From JAAYEA01 sp012689325 (GTDB lineage Bacteria; Chloroflexota; Anaerolineae; JAAYEA01), in assembly GCA_036841525.1 (NCBI GenBank), contig DAITVZ010000021.1, positions 1 to 62,163 on the forward strand: a stretch of DNA of 62,163 nt. Direction: 5' to 3'. Every line of letters starts with the position of its first letter. The stretch's first letter is position 1. Of the stretch, positions 16,061 through 24,658 are shown in pieces. Position numbers and translations under genes: made by a program. The notes beneath the pieces are model-generated. The model was not told where the DNA came from, searched no databases, and saw nothing but the letters and a program-made list of their open reading frames with translations.

Positions 16061-19060
16061 CTAGTACCCCTGCACCTTGGTCAGATCCACGATGCCCGCG
16101 GCCAGCCGGGCGATGCGCTGCAACAGCGCCAGCCGGTTGGTTCTCACTGCGGGATCGTCCACCATCACGAACACGTCGGCGAAAAAGGCGGCGATGGGCC
16201 CTTTCAGCTCTGCCAGAACGGCCAGGAGGCCATCCACGTCCTGCACCCCAGCCATCCGGCTCTCCGCTTGCTGGTAGGCGGCGTAGAGCGCCCGCTCTGC
16301 GGGCTCGCTCAGCCGCGCGGCCTCGATGGGCAACAGCTCGGCCAGCTCCCGGGTGATGCGCGAGGGGCGGCTATAGGCGGTGAGGATCTCGGCAAAGGCC
16401 GGCTGCTCCACCCATCGCGCCAGGGCCGTCAGCGTCTGATAGGCGCGATAGGGGGTGTTCGCGCGGGTGCCCAGCGCGGCATCCACCAGGTCGTAGCGAT
16501 AGCCCTCGTCCAGCCACCAGATGCGCACGCGCTGGGCGATAAAGTCGGCCACCTCCCGCTGCTGCGCCTCGCTCACCGGCACCGGCTGCAGCGCCGCCGC
16601 CTGCGCGATGGCCGCCGTCAGGTCCAGATCGAGCGCCTTGCCCACCAGGGTTTGGGCCAGGCCCAGCGCCTGGCGGCGCAGGCCGTAGCGATCGGCGGAG
16701 CCGGTGGGGCCCAGGCCCACGGCAAAGAGGCCCACCAGGCTATCCAGCCGGTCGGCCAGGCTCACCAGGGTGGCGCCGGTGGTGGACGGCAGCTTGTCGC
16801 CGGCAAAGCGCGGCCAGTAGTGCTGCTCGATCCCCTCGGCCACGGCGGCGGGCTCGCCGGACATCTGGGCGTAATAGCGGCCCATCACCCCTTGCAGCGA
16901 GGTGTGCTCCACCACCATCTGCGTCACCAGGTCGGCCTTGGCCAACCCGGCGATGCGCAACGCCAGCTCGCGGTCCTCGCCAGCGATCCCCAGCCCATCC
17001 GCCAGCGCGGGCGCCAGCTTGAGCAAGCGGTCGGTCTTGTCCTTCATGGAGCCGAGCTTGGCCTGGAAGGTGAGGGTGTCCAGTTTGGGGAGAAAGCCGG
17101 ATAGCGGCGTACGGCGATCGGACTGGAAGAAAAAGGCGGCGTCGGCATAGCGGGCGCGGATCACCGCCTCGTTGCCGTGGCTGATGATGTCGATCTGCTG
17201 GCCCGCGCGCTTGCCGTTGGCGATGGTGATGAAATAGGGCAAGAGCTGCCCATCGCGCTGCACGGGGAAATAGCGCTGGTGCTTTTGCATCACCGCGATC
17301 AGCACCTCTTTGGGGAGCTCCAGATAGGCCGGGTCGAACCGCCCCAGGATGGCGGTGGGGTACTCGACGAGGTTGGCGACCTCGGCCAGCAGCGAGGGGC
17401 TCTCCTCCACGGCGCCGCCCACCGCGGAGGCCAGGGTGGTCACCTGCTGCCAGACCATGCGCCGGCGTGCTTCCTGGTCCACGATGATGCTCTGCGCCGC
17501 CAGCGTGGCCGCGTAGTCCTCGGCGCGGGCGATGGTGAAATCGGGCGAGCCGACGGAGCGCAGGCCGCGGCTGACCTTGCCGGAACTGACGCCCGCAAAG
17601 GTAAAGCCGATCACCTGGTCGCCCCAGAGGGCCACCAGCCAGCGGAGCGGCCGCGAGAAGGCGATCTGGGTGGCGTTCCAGCGCATGGACAGGGGGAAGC
17701 TCAGGCCGCCCAGCAGCTTGGGCAACAGCTCGGCCAGCACCTGTGGCGTGGGCTGGCCCTTATCGGCCACCGTCGCCACCAGGTAGGCTTTGCCGTCGAA
17801 CTCTTGGCGGCGCAGCGCCTCCACCCCCACGCCGGCGCCGCGCGCAAAACCCAGCGCGGCCTTGGTGGGGTTGCCCGCGGCGTCGAAGGCGATCTGCGCC
17901 GGCGGGCCCTTCACCAGCCGCTCCTCGTCGCGCTGGCGAGGGGCCAGCTTGTTGACATAGACGGCCACGTGTCGCGGCGAGGCCACGACCCGGATGCCCT
18001 GGTGGTCCAGCCGGGCGTCCGCGAGCATCTTGGGCGCGCTCTCTTGGAGCTGGGCGATGGCCGCCGTTTGGTCTTCCACCGGCAGCTCTTCCATGCCGAT
18101 CTCGAGCAGGAAATCGCGGGGCTGGGAGAGATCCGGCTCGGCGGCGGGCTGGGCGGCGGGAGCGGCCTCGACGGCCTCGGCGGGCTTGAGCCAGGGGAAG
18201 CCCATCTCTTGGCGCTGGTCCAGATAAGCCCGCGCCACGCGCTGGGAAAGGGCCTTCATGCGCGCAAAGAAGCGGGCTCGCTCGGTGACGCCCACGGCGC
18301 CGCGCGCATCCAGCAAGTTGAAGGCATGGGAGCATTTGAGCACATAGTTGTGCGCCGGGACCACCAGGCCGTTCTCCAGCGCGTTTTGCGCCTCTTGCTC
18401 GTATAGGTCATAGAGCTTGGTCAGGCGCTCGATGTTGGCATAGTCGAAATTGTACTTGCAGGCCTCGATCTCGCTGCGCAAGAGGACATCGCCGTAGGTG
18501 CGATCGTCAGAGTAGCGGATGTTGGGAAAGCCATCCACCTGCTGCAGGTACATCACGATGCGCTCCAGGCCATAGGTGATCTCCACCGACACCGGTTCGA
18601 GATCGATGCCGCCGGCCTGCTGGAAATAGGTGAATTGGGTGATCTCTTGCCCGTCCAGCCAGACCTCCCAGCCCAGGCCCCAGGCGCCCAGCGCCGGCGA
18701 GGCCCAGTTGTCCTCGACGAAGCGGATGTCGTGCTGGCTCAGGTCGATGCCCAGCGCCTCCAGGCTGCCCAGGTAGAGCTCCATGGGGTTACCCGGATCG
18801 GGCTTCAGGATGACCTGGAACTGGTAATACTGCTGCCAGCGGTTGGGGTTCTCGCCGTAGCGGCCATCGGCGGCGCGGGACGAGGGCTCGACATAGGCCA
18901 CGTTCCAGGGCTCGGGGCCCAACACGCGCAGCGCGGTAGCGGGATTGAGCGTGCCCGCGCCCACTTCGGTGTTATAGGGTTGCCAGATGAGGCAGCCCTG
19001 CTTGGACCAGAACTCGTGCAGGCGCATGATGACCTGTTGCAGACTAGGCGCTTGTTCCAT
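16061..19060 (-). CDS. glyQS: Glycyl-tRNA synthetase, alpha and beta subunits fused
   Basis: 999 residues. Residues 1 to about 300 are the whole alpha (GlyQ) subunit with class II motifs (FWSKQGCLIWQPYNTEVGAG, GRYGENPNRWQQYYQFQVI). A linker with Pro/Ala (about 300-318) leads to the beta (GlyS) subunit starting RDFLLEIGMEELP, with an HD-type domain and a C-terminal anticodon-binding/DALR-like region. Most bacteria encode the two subunits separately. Fusions are known, for example in Chlamydiae. The start has SD AAGGAT. It charges tRNA-Gly. Confidence 0.95.
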   Translation of the reverse strand: MEQAPSLQQVIMRLHEFWSKQGCLIWQPYNTEVGAGTLNPATALRVLGPEPWNVAYVEPSSRAADGRYGENPNRWQQYYQFQVILKPDPGNPMELYLGSLEALGIDLSQHDIRFVEDNWASPALGAWGLGWEVWLDGQEITQFTYFQQAGGIDLEPVSVEITYGLERIVMYLQQVDGFPNIRYSDDRTYGDVLLRSEIEACKYNFDYANIERLTKLYDLYEQEAQNALENGLVVPAHNYVLKCSHAFNLLDARGAVGVTERARFFARMKALSQRVARAYLDQRQEMGFPWLKPAEAVEAAPAAQPAAEPDLSQPRDFLLEIGMEELPVEDQTAAIAQLQESAPKMLADARLDHQGIRVVASPRHVAVYVNKLAPRQRDEERLVKGPPAQIAFDAAGNPTKAALGFARGAGVGVEALRRQEFDGKAYLVATVADKGQPTPQVLAELLPKLLGGLSFPLSMRWNATQIAFSRPLRWLVALWGDQVIGFTFAGVSSGKVSRGLRSVGSPDFTIARAEDYAATLAAQSIIVDQEARRRMVWQQVTTLASAVGGAVEESPSLLAEVANLVEYPTAILGRFDPAYLELPKEVLIAVMQKHQRYFPVQRDGQLLPYFITIANGKRAGQQIDIISHGNEAVIRARYADAAFFFQSDRRTPLSGFLPKLDTLTFQAKLGSMKDKTDRLLKLAPALADGLGIAGEDRELALRIAGLAKADLVTQMVVEHTSLQGVMGRYYAQMSGEPAAVAEGIEQHYWPRFAGDKLPSTTGATLVSLADRLDSLVGLFAVGLGPTGSADRYGLRRQALGLAQTLVGKALDLDLTAAIAQAAALQPVPVSEAQQREVADFIAQRVRIWWLDEGYRYDLVDAALGTRANTPYRAYQTLTALARWVEQPAFAEILTAYSRPSRITRELAELLPIEAARLSEPAERALYAAYQQAESRMAGVQDVDGLLAVLAELKGPIAAFFADVFVMVDDPAVRTNRLALLQRIARLAAGIVDLTKVQGY

Positions 19061-19099
19061 GGGAGCATCCTTTGTGGTGTCCGGGTGTGATAGCGATCC

Positions 19100-19127
19100 A
19101 TTGTAGCGCTTTTCATGCTCCGGTCAA
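19100..19127 (-). promoter_or_regulatory. Predicted glyQS promoter
   Basis: TTGACC, 16 nt, TACAAT on the minus strand, about 35 nt before the ATG. Confidence 0.65.
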
Positions 19128-19154
19128 GTTTTCGCCCCGGCCTGTGCGCCAGAT

Positions 19155-19202
19155 AGCGAAATCCCCGCCCGGCAGGGCCAAGTCGGCCCCGCGGGCGGGG
19201 AT
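19155..19202 (-). terminator. Hairpin after tpiA, probable terminator
   Basis: An 11-bp perfect stem ATCCCCGCCCG/CGGGCGGGGAT encloses a GGGCC/GGCCC inner stem and is followed by TTTCGC on the minus strand. The U-run is short. It is the first strong hairpin met after the long 29.6 to 19.2 kb run. Confidence 0.6.
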
Positions 19203-19243
19203 GGGCAGGACTATACTGCTGTGCGCGGCTGCGCGGGCCGAGG

Positions 19244-20017
19244 CTAGCTCAGGCCCTTGGCTTCCGCCGAAAGGCGCGCGATGGCGACGAAATCGGAGGC
19301 CTTGAGGCTGGCCCCGCCGACCAACGCCCCGTCGATCTCGGGCTGGCTCATGAACTCGGCAATGTTGTCGGGCTTGACGCTGCCGCCGTACTGGACGCGC
19401 ACCGCCGCGGCGGTGGTCTTGTTGTACAGCTTGGCGATGGTGTTGCGGATCGCCGAGGCGATGACGCTGTTGGCGCCGTCGGCTGTGGCGGCTTTGCCGG
19501 TGCCGATGGCCCAGATCGGCTCGTAGGCGATGACCAGGCCGCGCACCTGCTCGGCGCTGAGGCCAGCCAGGCCGCCCTTGATCTGCGACGCGATAAAGCT
19601 CACCGTCTCGCCCGCCTCGTTCTGCGCGAGGTTCTCGCCAACGCAGACGATGGGCAGCAGGCCGTGGGCCAGCGCGGCCTTGATCTTGAGGTTCACCGTC
19701 TCGTCCGTCTCGCCAAAGAACTGGCGGCGCTCGGAATGGCCGATGATGACGTACTGGCAGAGGCCCTGCAGCATGGTCGGCGAGACCTCGCCGGTGAAGG
19801 CGCCCTTGGCCTCCCAATACAGGTTCTGCGCGCCCAGCTTGACCTCCGTGCCTTGCAGCAGCGGCGCCACCGTGGTCAGCGAGACAAAGGGCGGGCAGAC
19901 GACGCGCTCCACCTTGCTCACTGCCTGGAGCCCAGGCAGCATCTCTTGCACCAGCTTGGCGGCCTCCGCGACCGTCGTGTTCATCTTCCAGTTGCCGGCA
20001 ATGATCGGTATACGCAT
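19244..20017 (-). CDS. tpiA: Triose-phosphate isomerase
   Basis: 257 residues, usual length. Catalytic residues are all present: N9 and K11 (GNWKMN), H94 (IIGHSERR) and E166 (AYEPIWAIGTG), plus the phosphate loop GGASLK. It interconverts DHAP and glyceraldehyde-3-phosphate. The start at 20017 is fixed by AAAGGAG. It sits 49 nt after the TPR gene and may be read through from the ccm run; an own promoter was not recognised. Confidence 0.97.
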   Translation of the reverse strand: MRIPIIAGNWKMNTTVAEAAKLVQEMLPGLQAVSKVERVVCPPFVSLTTVAPLLQGTEVKLGAQNLYWEAKGAFTGEVSPTMLQGLCQYVIIGHSERRQFFGETDETVNLKIKAALAHGLLPIVCVGENLAQNEAGETVSFIASQIKGGLAGLSAEQVRGLVIAYEPIWAIGTGKAATADGANSVIASAIRNTIAKLYNKTTAAAVRVQYGGSVKPDNIAEFMSQPEIDGALVGGASLKASDFVAIARLSAEAKGLS

Positions 20018-20066
20018 GTTTCGACTCCTTTTCGTCCCAGAATATTGCGGTGTGAAATCCTTACCG

Positions 20067-22178
20067 TTATTGACCCAACCGGCTGAGCTGCGCCTGCGCA
20101 TTGCGCCTCAGGTTGTCGTCCTGGCCGCTGTGCAGCAGCGCCGCGCGGTAGGATTGGATCGCTTGATCCTTGCGCCCCATCTTTTCCTGGGCCAGCCCGG
20201 CCAGGAAATGAGCCAGGGCGTTTTCGGGCTGCTGCTGGAGCGTCGCCGCGAGTTGCTCCAGGGCCAGTTCCGGCTGGTCTTGGGCGATATCAACCAGCGC
20301 CAGGGCAATCTGATAGTCGGCCCGCCCGGGCTCCAGCGCCAGCGCGCGCTCGTACTCGCGCTGGGCCGGCGCCAATTGCCCCAACCTCTGGTACACCGAG
20401 GCCAGCGCGGCGCGAGCCGCTGCGCTCTCTTGGAGCGATAGCGCGGATTGGTAGGCGCTCCGCGCTTGCTCCAACAGGCCATGCTCGTCATACAGCATCG
20501 CCAGCGCCAGGCGGATACTGGGCTGGCTGGGGTCGAGCCGCATGGCCGTGGTGTAGGCTGCCTCCGCCTGCGCCAACGCGCCCAGGCCGCGCTGGGCGTC
20601 GCCCAGGCCCATCAGCGCATCCACCGCTTCGGGCGTCAGGGCCACGGCCTGGGCGTAGGCCTCCTTCGCTTTTTCGTACTCGCGCTGTTCCATATAGATG
20701 CCGCCCAGGCCCAGGTACGCCTCCTGCGCCCCCGGGTCCAGGGCGATGGCCCGCTGAAAAGCCTGGATGGCCTCGTCCTGTTCGTTGCTCAGGTAGCAGG
20801 CCATGCCCAGCGCGCATTCCGCCTGGGCGTCGTGCGGGGCGATGGCCAGGCCGCGCGTCAACTCTTCCCGCGCGTGGGGATAATCGCCCTGCGCCAAGTC
20901 CAGCGTCGCCAAGGCCAGGTGTGCTTCGGCGTCGCAGGGCGCCACCTCGACGGCACGGGCATAGGCTTGGCGAGCCTGCTCGTCCTCCCCGGCCTGGCGC
21001 AGCAGATGTCCGAGCGCCACCAGGCTGGGCCCGTCGTCCAGGGTCGCGGCCTCGCCGTAGGCCGCCATGGCCTGCTCGTTGCGCCCCTGCAGGCTATAGA
21101 CGAGCCCCAAGTGGCGATAGGGCGCCGGGTCGCCCTCGGCCAGGGCAAGCGCCGTCTGGCAGGCCTCGATGGCGCGGTCGGCCAGCCCCAGATAGCCGTA
21201 GGCCAGGCACATCTCGCTCCAGAGCGCAGGCTGATCCCCCCCAACCTCCGGGTCGGCGACGACGCGCTGGAAGGCCTCGTGGGCCTCTTGCTCTCGGCCG
21301 GCGCCGTAATAGGCGCGCGCCAGCCGGTTCCAGAGCGCGATATCCCCGCCCGCGCGCTCCAGGGCCGCCTGATAAGCGGCGATGGCTGGCTCCGGCTCGC
21401 CCTGCCGCGACAAGAGGTCGCCCAGCAAGGCGTGCCCCCGCGGGTCTTCGGGCTGGAGGGCGATGGCCGCCTCCGCTTCGCGCACTGCCGCGGCGAGCCC
21501 GCCGTCGCCATCGCACCAAAGCGCATAGGCCGCCGCCAGGTCGTAGCGGGCCACGAAAGACCCGGGATCGAGCTCGGCTGCCCGCGCCAAATGCCCGGTT
21601 ACCTCGGGCCCCTCGCCGCGCTGGTCCGCCAGCAGCAAGGCCAGCCCCACGCGCGCCAGCGCCCAGCCCGCCCCCCGCTCGGCCAGGAGCGACTCCCAGG
21701 CAGCTTGCGCCGGGTCGTCTTGGCCCGCGCCAAACCAGAGCCACCCCTTTAGGAGGCGCGCCCCCTGCCGCACCTGGCTATCCGCTGCGCCAAACGCGAG
21801 GGTGGATGGGGCGGCCAGGACCGTCTCGCCCAGCCGCACGCGGCGCGTCTCGCCAACTAGCTCGGCCTGGATCTGCCCGTCCTCGGCTTCCCAGATGACA
21901 GCGGACGCTTTGGCGCGCTGCCCCTCCTCCCGCGCGGCCTCGGGGCTGCGCACGGGCCGGCCCAGCTTGCGGATGGCGACCCCGGGCAATTCTTTCAGCT
22001 CGGCAGTGAGTTGCTCGCGCACCAGGCCGCTTTGCTCCATGGGCGCGACGAGGATCAGCGCGCCGGGCGCCGGCGCCAGGTGCGCGTAAAGCCGCCAGCC
22101 TCCAACGGCCAACGCGGCCAAGGCAGCGATCACCGCCAGGCCACCCAGCAGCCTGCTGACCCGAGTGCGGCTGGTCAT
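20067..22178 (-). CDS. Membrane-anchored TPR protein
   Basis: 703 residues. A single N-terminal membrane segment (about 9-30) is followed by a roughly 100-residue alpha/beta region (about 38-135; LILVAPMEQSGLVREQL). Then come about 14 tetratricopeptide repeats (about 140-700) with canonical patterns such as AYLGLGGIYMEQREYEKAKEAYAQAVAL. The TPRs would face outside. It lies 43 nt after ccmB, in the position where System I clusters often carry CcmI, a TPR protein that holds apocytochrome. That similarity is in architecture and position only; the sequence is not recognisably CcmI. Confidence 0.75.
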   Translation of the reverse strand: MTSRTRVSRLLGGLAVIAALAALAVGGWRLYAHLAPAPGALILVAPMEQSGLVREQLTAELKELPGVAIRKLGRPVRSPEAAREEGQRAKASAVIWEAEDGQIQAELVGETRRVRLGETVLAAPSTLAFGAADSQVRQGARLLKGWLWFGAGQDDPAQAAWESLLAERGAGWALARVGLALLLADQRGEGPEVTGHLARAAELDPGSFVARYDLAAAYALWCDGDGGLAAAVREAEAAIALQPEDPRGHALLGDLLSRQGEPEPAIAAYQAALERAGGDIALWNRLARAYYGAGREQEAHEAFQRVVADPEVGGDQPALWSEMCLAYGYLGLADRAIEACQTALALAEGDPAPYRHLGLVYSLQGRNEQAMAAYGEAATLDDGPSLVALGHLLRQAGEDEQARQAYARAVEVAPCDAEAHLALATLDLAQGDYPHAREELTRGLAIAPHDAQAECALGMACYLSNEQDEAIQAFQRAIALDPGAQEAYLGLGGIYMEQREYEKAKEAYAQAVALTPEAVDALMGLGDAQRGLGALAQAEAAYTTAMRLDPSQPSIRLALAMLYDEHGLLEQARSAYQSALSLQESAAARAALASVYQRLGQLAPAQREYERALALEPGRADYQIALALVDIAQDQPELALEQLAATLQQQPENALAHFLAGLAQEKMGRKDQAIQSYRAALLHSGQDDNLRRNAQAQLSRLGQ

Positions 22179-22221
22179 GCCGATTCGATTCCCCCCATGA
22201 TAGCGGCAGAGCTGCCGCGCC

Positions 22222-22893
22222 TTATTGTTCCAGGATAGACTCGCTGGTCAGATACCCGCTGATCAGCGCGATGGCGTCGTAGGCCAGCAGCAAGCGAACC
22301 CAGTGGACGATGGCTGCCCAGCCCTCGCCTTCCAGCAGCGCGCCGGTGGCCTGCACCGCCGCGATGAGCACCGGCACCGTCACCGGGAAGAGCAGCACCG
22401 GCAAGAGGGCCTCCCTGGCGCGCGTGTTCACGGTCATGGCCGCCAGTGAGGTGCCGATGGCGACAAAGCCGATGCTCCCCAGCACGGCGATGAGCAGCAG
22501 GGGCGCCGATATCACCGGCACGCCAAAGAGCGCCTGGAATAAGGGCAGGATCAGCGCCTCGGTCGCCAGCATGGCCGCCAAGTTGGCCAGCACCTTGCCC
22601 GCATAGATGGCGCCCCGATCCACGGGGCTGAGCATCAGCCCCTCCAATATGCCCTGATTTCGGTCTCGTGTCAAGGAGCGGCTCAGCCCCAACATGCCGG
22701 TGAAGGCAAAGCTGACCCACAGCACCCCGGGCGCCACCTCGCGCATGTCGCCCACCCGCAGTTGAAAGCCAAAGGCAAAGATGGCCAGCAGCATCAGCGC
22801 CAGGAGCAGCATGGTGCTCAGCGACTCGCGGGTGCGCAGCTCGATGGCGATGTCGCGCCAGGCGATCTGGGCGGCGTGGCGCAAGGTGGTCAT
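22222..22893 (-). CDS. ccmB: Heme exporter/ABC permease CcmB
   Basis: 223 residues with six predicted membrane helices. The opening RHAAQIAWRDIAIELRTRESLSTM is characteristic of CcmB, and GLSRSLTRDRNQGILEGL follows. Partner of CcmA in the CcmABCD complex that releases holo-CcmE. Its start overlaps the ccmA stop by 4 nt (ATGA). Confidence 0.92.
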   Translation of the reverse strand: MTTLRHAAQIAWRDIAIELRTRESLSTMLLLALMLLAIFAFGFQLRVGDMREVAPGVLWVSFAFTGMLGLSRSLTRDRNQGILEGLMLSPVDRGAIYAGKVLANLAAMLATEALILPLFQALFGVPVISAPLLLIAVLGSIGFVAIGTSLAAMTVNTRAREALLPVLLFPVTVPVLIAAVQATGALLEGEGWAAIVHWVRLLLAYDAIALISGYLTSESILEQ

Positions 22894-23633
22894 GCTGGCT
22901 CGGCTCCCGTGTAGCGCTCATAGGTGAGCGCGCCCTGCCAGGCCTCCGCCGTGGTCTCGTGGACGATGCGTCCGCGGTGCAGGATGGCGATGCGTTGCGC
23001 CAGCCTGGCCCCCCGCTCCAGGTCGTGCGAGGTAAAGAGCATGGTTTGGCCCGCCGCGCTGCACCGCTCCAGCATCTGGTCCAGCAGCGCCGCGGCGCGC
23101 GGGTCCAATCCGGCATAGGGCTCGTCCAGCAAGAGCAGGGCCGGATCATGCACCATCGCGCGGGCGAGGGACACCCGCTGTTGCATCCCCCGCGAAAGCG
23201 TGCGGACCAGCCGGTCGCGATAATAGTCCATCTCGATCCATTCGATGAGCTCGGCGATCCGTTGGTTCAGGCGGCCGCGCTCGGCGCGATTGGTCGCATA
23301 GAGCTGCCCATAATAGCCGAGGTTCTCCGCCACGGTCAGGTCCTGGTACAGGAAGGCGCCGTGGCTCACCAGCCCGATGCGGCGGCGCCCTTCGCCCTCC
23401 TGGTCGCGCAGGTCCACCCCCCACAGGCGCGCCTGGCCGCTGGTGGGCCGCGCCAGCCCGGCCAGGATGCGCAGCAGGGTGGTCTTGCCCGCTCCGTTGG
23501 GGCCAAAGATGGCGAGCCGTTCCCCGTCGCGCACCAACAGATCCACGCCGCGCAAGGCCTGTTGCCGCCCAAAGGACTTGCACAGCCCGTGGACCTCCAG
23601 CGCCACGTCAAGCGAGCCCGCCTGCGCGATCAT
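22890..23633 (-). CDS. ccmA: Cytochrome c biogenesis ABC ATPase CcmA
   Basis: 247 residues. Walker A GPNGAGKTT, signature LSRGMQQRVSLARAM, Walker B LLLLDEPYAGLD and the H-loop SHDLERG are all intact. ATP hydrolysis is needed to free heme-loaded CcmE. The start at 23633 overlaps the previous stop (ATGA), so it is translationally coupled. A longer upstream reading of the same frame is not credible because it runs inside the neighbour. Confidence 0.93.
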   Translation of the reverse strand: MIAQAGSLDVALEVHGLCKSFGRQQALRGVDLLVRDGERLAIFGPNGAGKTTLLRILAGLARPTSGQARLWGVDLRDQEGEGRRRIGLVSHGAFLYQDLTVAENLGYYGQLYATNRAERGRLNQRIAELIEWIEMDYYRDRLVRTLSRGMQQRVSLARAMVHDPALLLLDEPYAGLDPRAAALLDQMLERCSAAGQTMLFTSHDLERGARLAQRIAILHRGRIVHETTAEAWQGALTYERYTGAEPA

Positions 23634-24658
23634 GCGTTCGGATCCTCGCGCGGCGCCCTGGCGTTCCAGAAGGGGCGGACCAGCGAGGCGAACACCGCCA
23701 GAGCGACCAACGCCAGCCCCGCCCAACCCAGCAGCGCATTGGGCTGCTCAGGCGCCTGCACGGGGGCCGGCTGGGATGATGCAGTGGGCAACTGGTCTAG
23801 CTCGATGAGCAGCTCTGCGCCTCGGGGCAGGCCCTCTTGCGTCCAATAGAGGTAGCTTTCACCTTGCATGGCGCGCTGGCCCTGCGCCTCCAGTTGCGCG
23901 GCGGTGACCTGCGCGCCCACGTCCGCCACCAGCAGGTTGAGCCGCTCCGTCGGGTAAGGGAGCTTTTTGCGCAGCGTGTAGTGGCCCTCGGCGGCGAGGC
24001 GATAGGTGTAGACATACTCCCACTGGCCCGGGGGCACGGGGCGGGTATCCACAAAGCCATCCGGCGTGCGCATGATGTTCTGCTGGGTGACGGGATCGGC
24101 AAAGCTCAGATCGGTGGCTTCCAGGGGCAGGGAAAAGCGCAGCGTGGCCGCCTGGTCAGCGGTAACCCGCTCCCCGGCGCCGATGAAGGTGCGCAGGCCC
24201 CGGTTCTCGGCGAAGACGATCTCTTGCGCCACGATATCGCCCTGATCGAAGGCCAGCACGATATGGTGCGGCTGGATGGCGATCTCGCCATCGTCGGAGG
24301 TGGTCTCATAGACGGTCAGCGGCTGCTCCAGGCTCGGCGCGGCGGCGGAGAGGGCCAGCCAGTCGGAAAAGTAGTCTACCCCGGCATAGTTGGTGGCCAG
24401 CAGGTAGCGAGCTTTTTCGTCCAGCGCTAACTCGGCAAAGGCAAAGCGGCCTTGGGAGTCGGTCAAGGCGTCCTTTTGGCTGGCAAGTTCCTCTCCCTGG
24501 TAAACGTACAGCATCACCGGCTGGTTGGCGAGCGGCGCGGCGGGCGATTGGGTGCCATTGGCGACCTGGCCGGCGATGAGGCCGCTTTGGGCGCTGGCCG
24601 GTTGCAGCAGGGCCGCAAGCAGCAGCAGGAACAAAGCGAGGCGGCGCCAGGCTCTCAT
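23630..24658 (-). CDS. Exported membrane-anchored protein of unknown function inside the ccm cluster
   Basis: 342 residues. A signal peptide (about 1-24, cut after PASAQ) is followed by a carboxypeptidase-regulatory-like beta-sandwich (about 27-110; LIAGQVANGTQSPAAP... DSQGRFAFAELALDEKARYLL). A roughly 170-residue beta-rich region and one C-terminal membrane helix (about 305-328) complete it. No Cys pair or heme motif was seen. It overlaps ccmF (ATGA) and ccmA (ATGA) at its two ends, which ties it tightly to cytochrome c maturation. Possibly a substitute for missing apocytochrome-handling parts (CcmH/I); this is inference. Confidence 0.75.
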   Translation of the reverse strand: MRAWRRLALFLLLLAALLQPASAQSGLIAGQVANGTQSPAAPLANQPVMLYVYQGEELASQKDALTDSQGRFAFAELALDEKARYLLATNYAGVDYFSDWLALSAAAPSLEQPLTVYETTSDDGEIAIQPHHIVLAFDQGDIVAQEIVFAENRGLRTFIGAGERVTADQAATLRFSLPLEATDLSFADPVTQQNIMRTPDGFVDTRPVPPGQWEYVYTYRLAAEGHYTLRKKLPYPTERLNLLVADVGAQVTAAQLEAQGQRAMQGESYLYWTQEGLPRGAELLIELDQLPTASSQPAPVQAPEQPNALLGWAGLALVALAVFASLVRPFWNARAPREDPNA

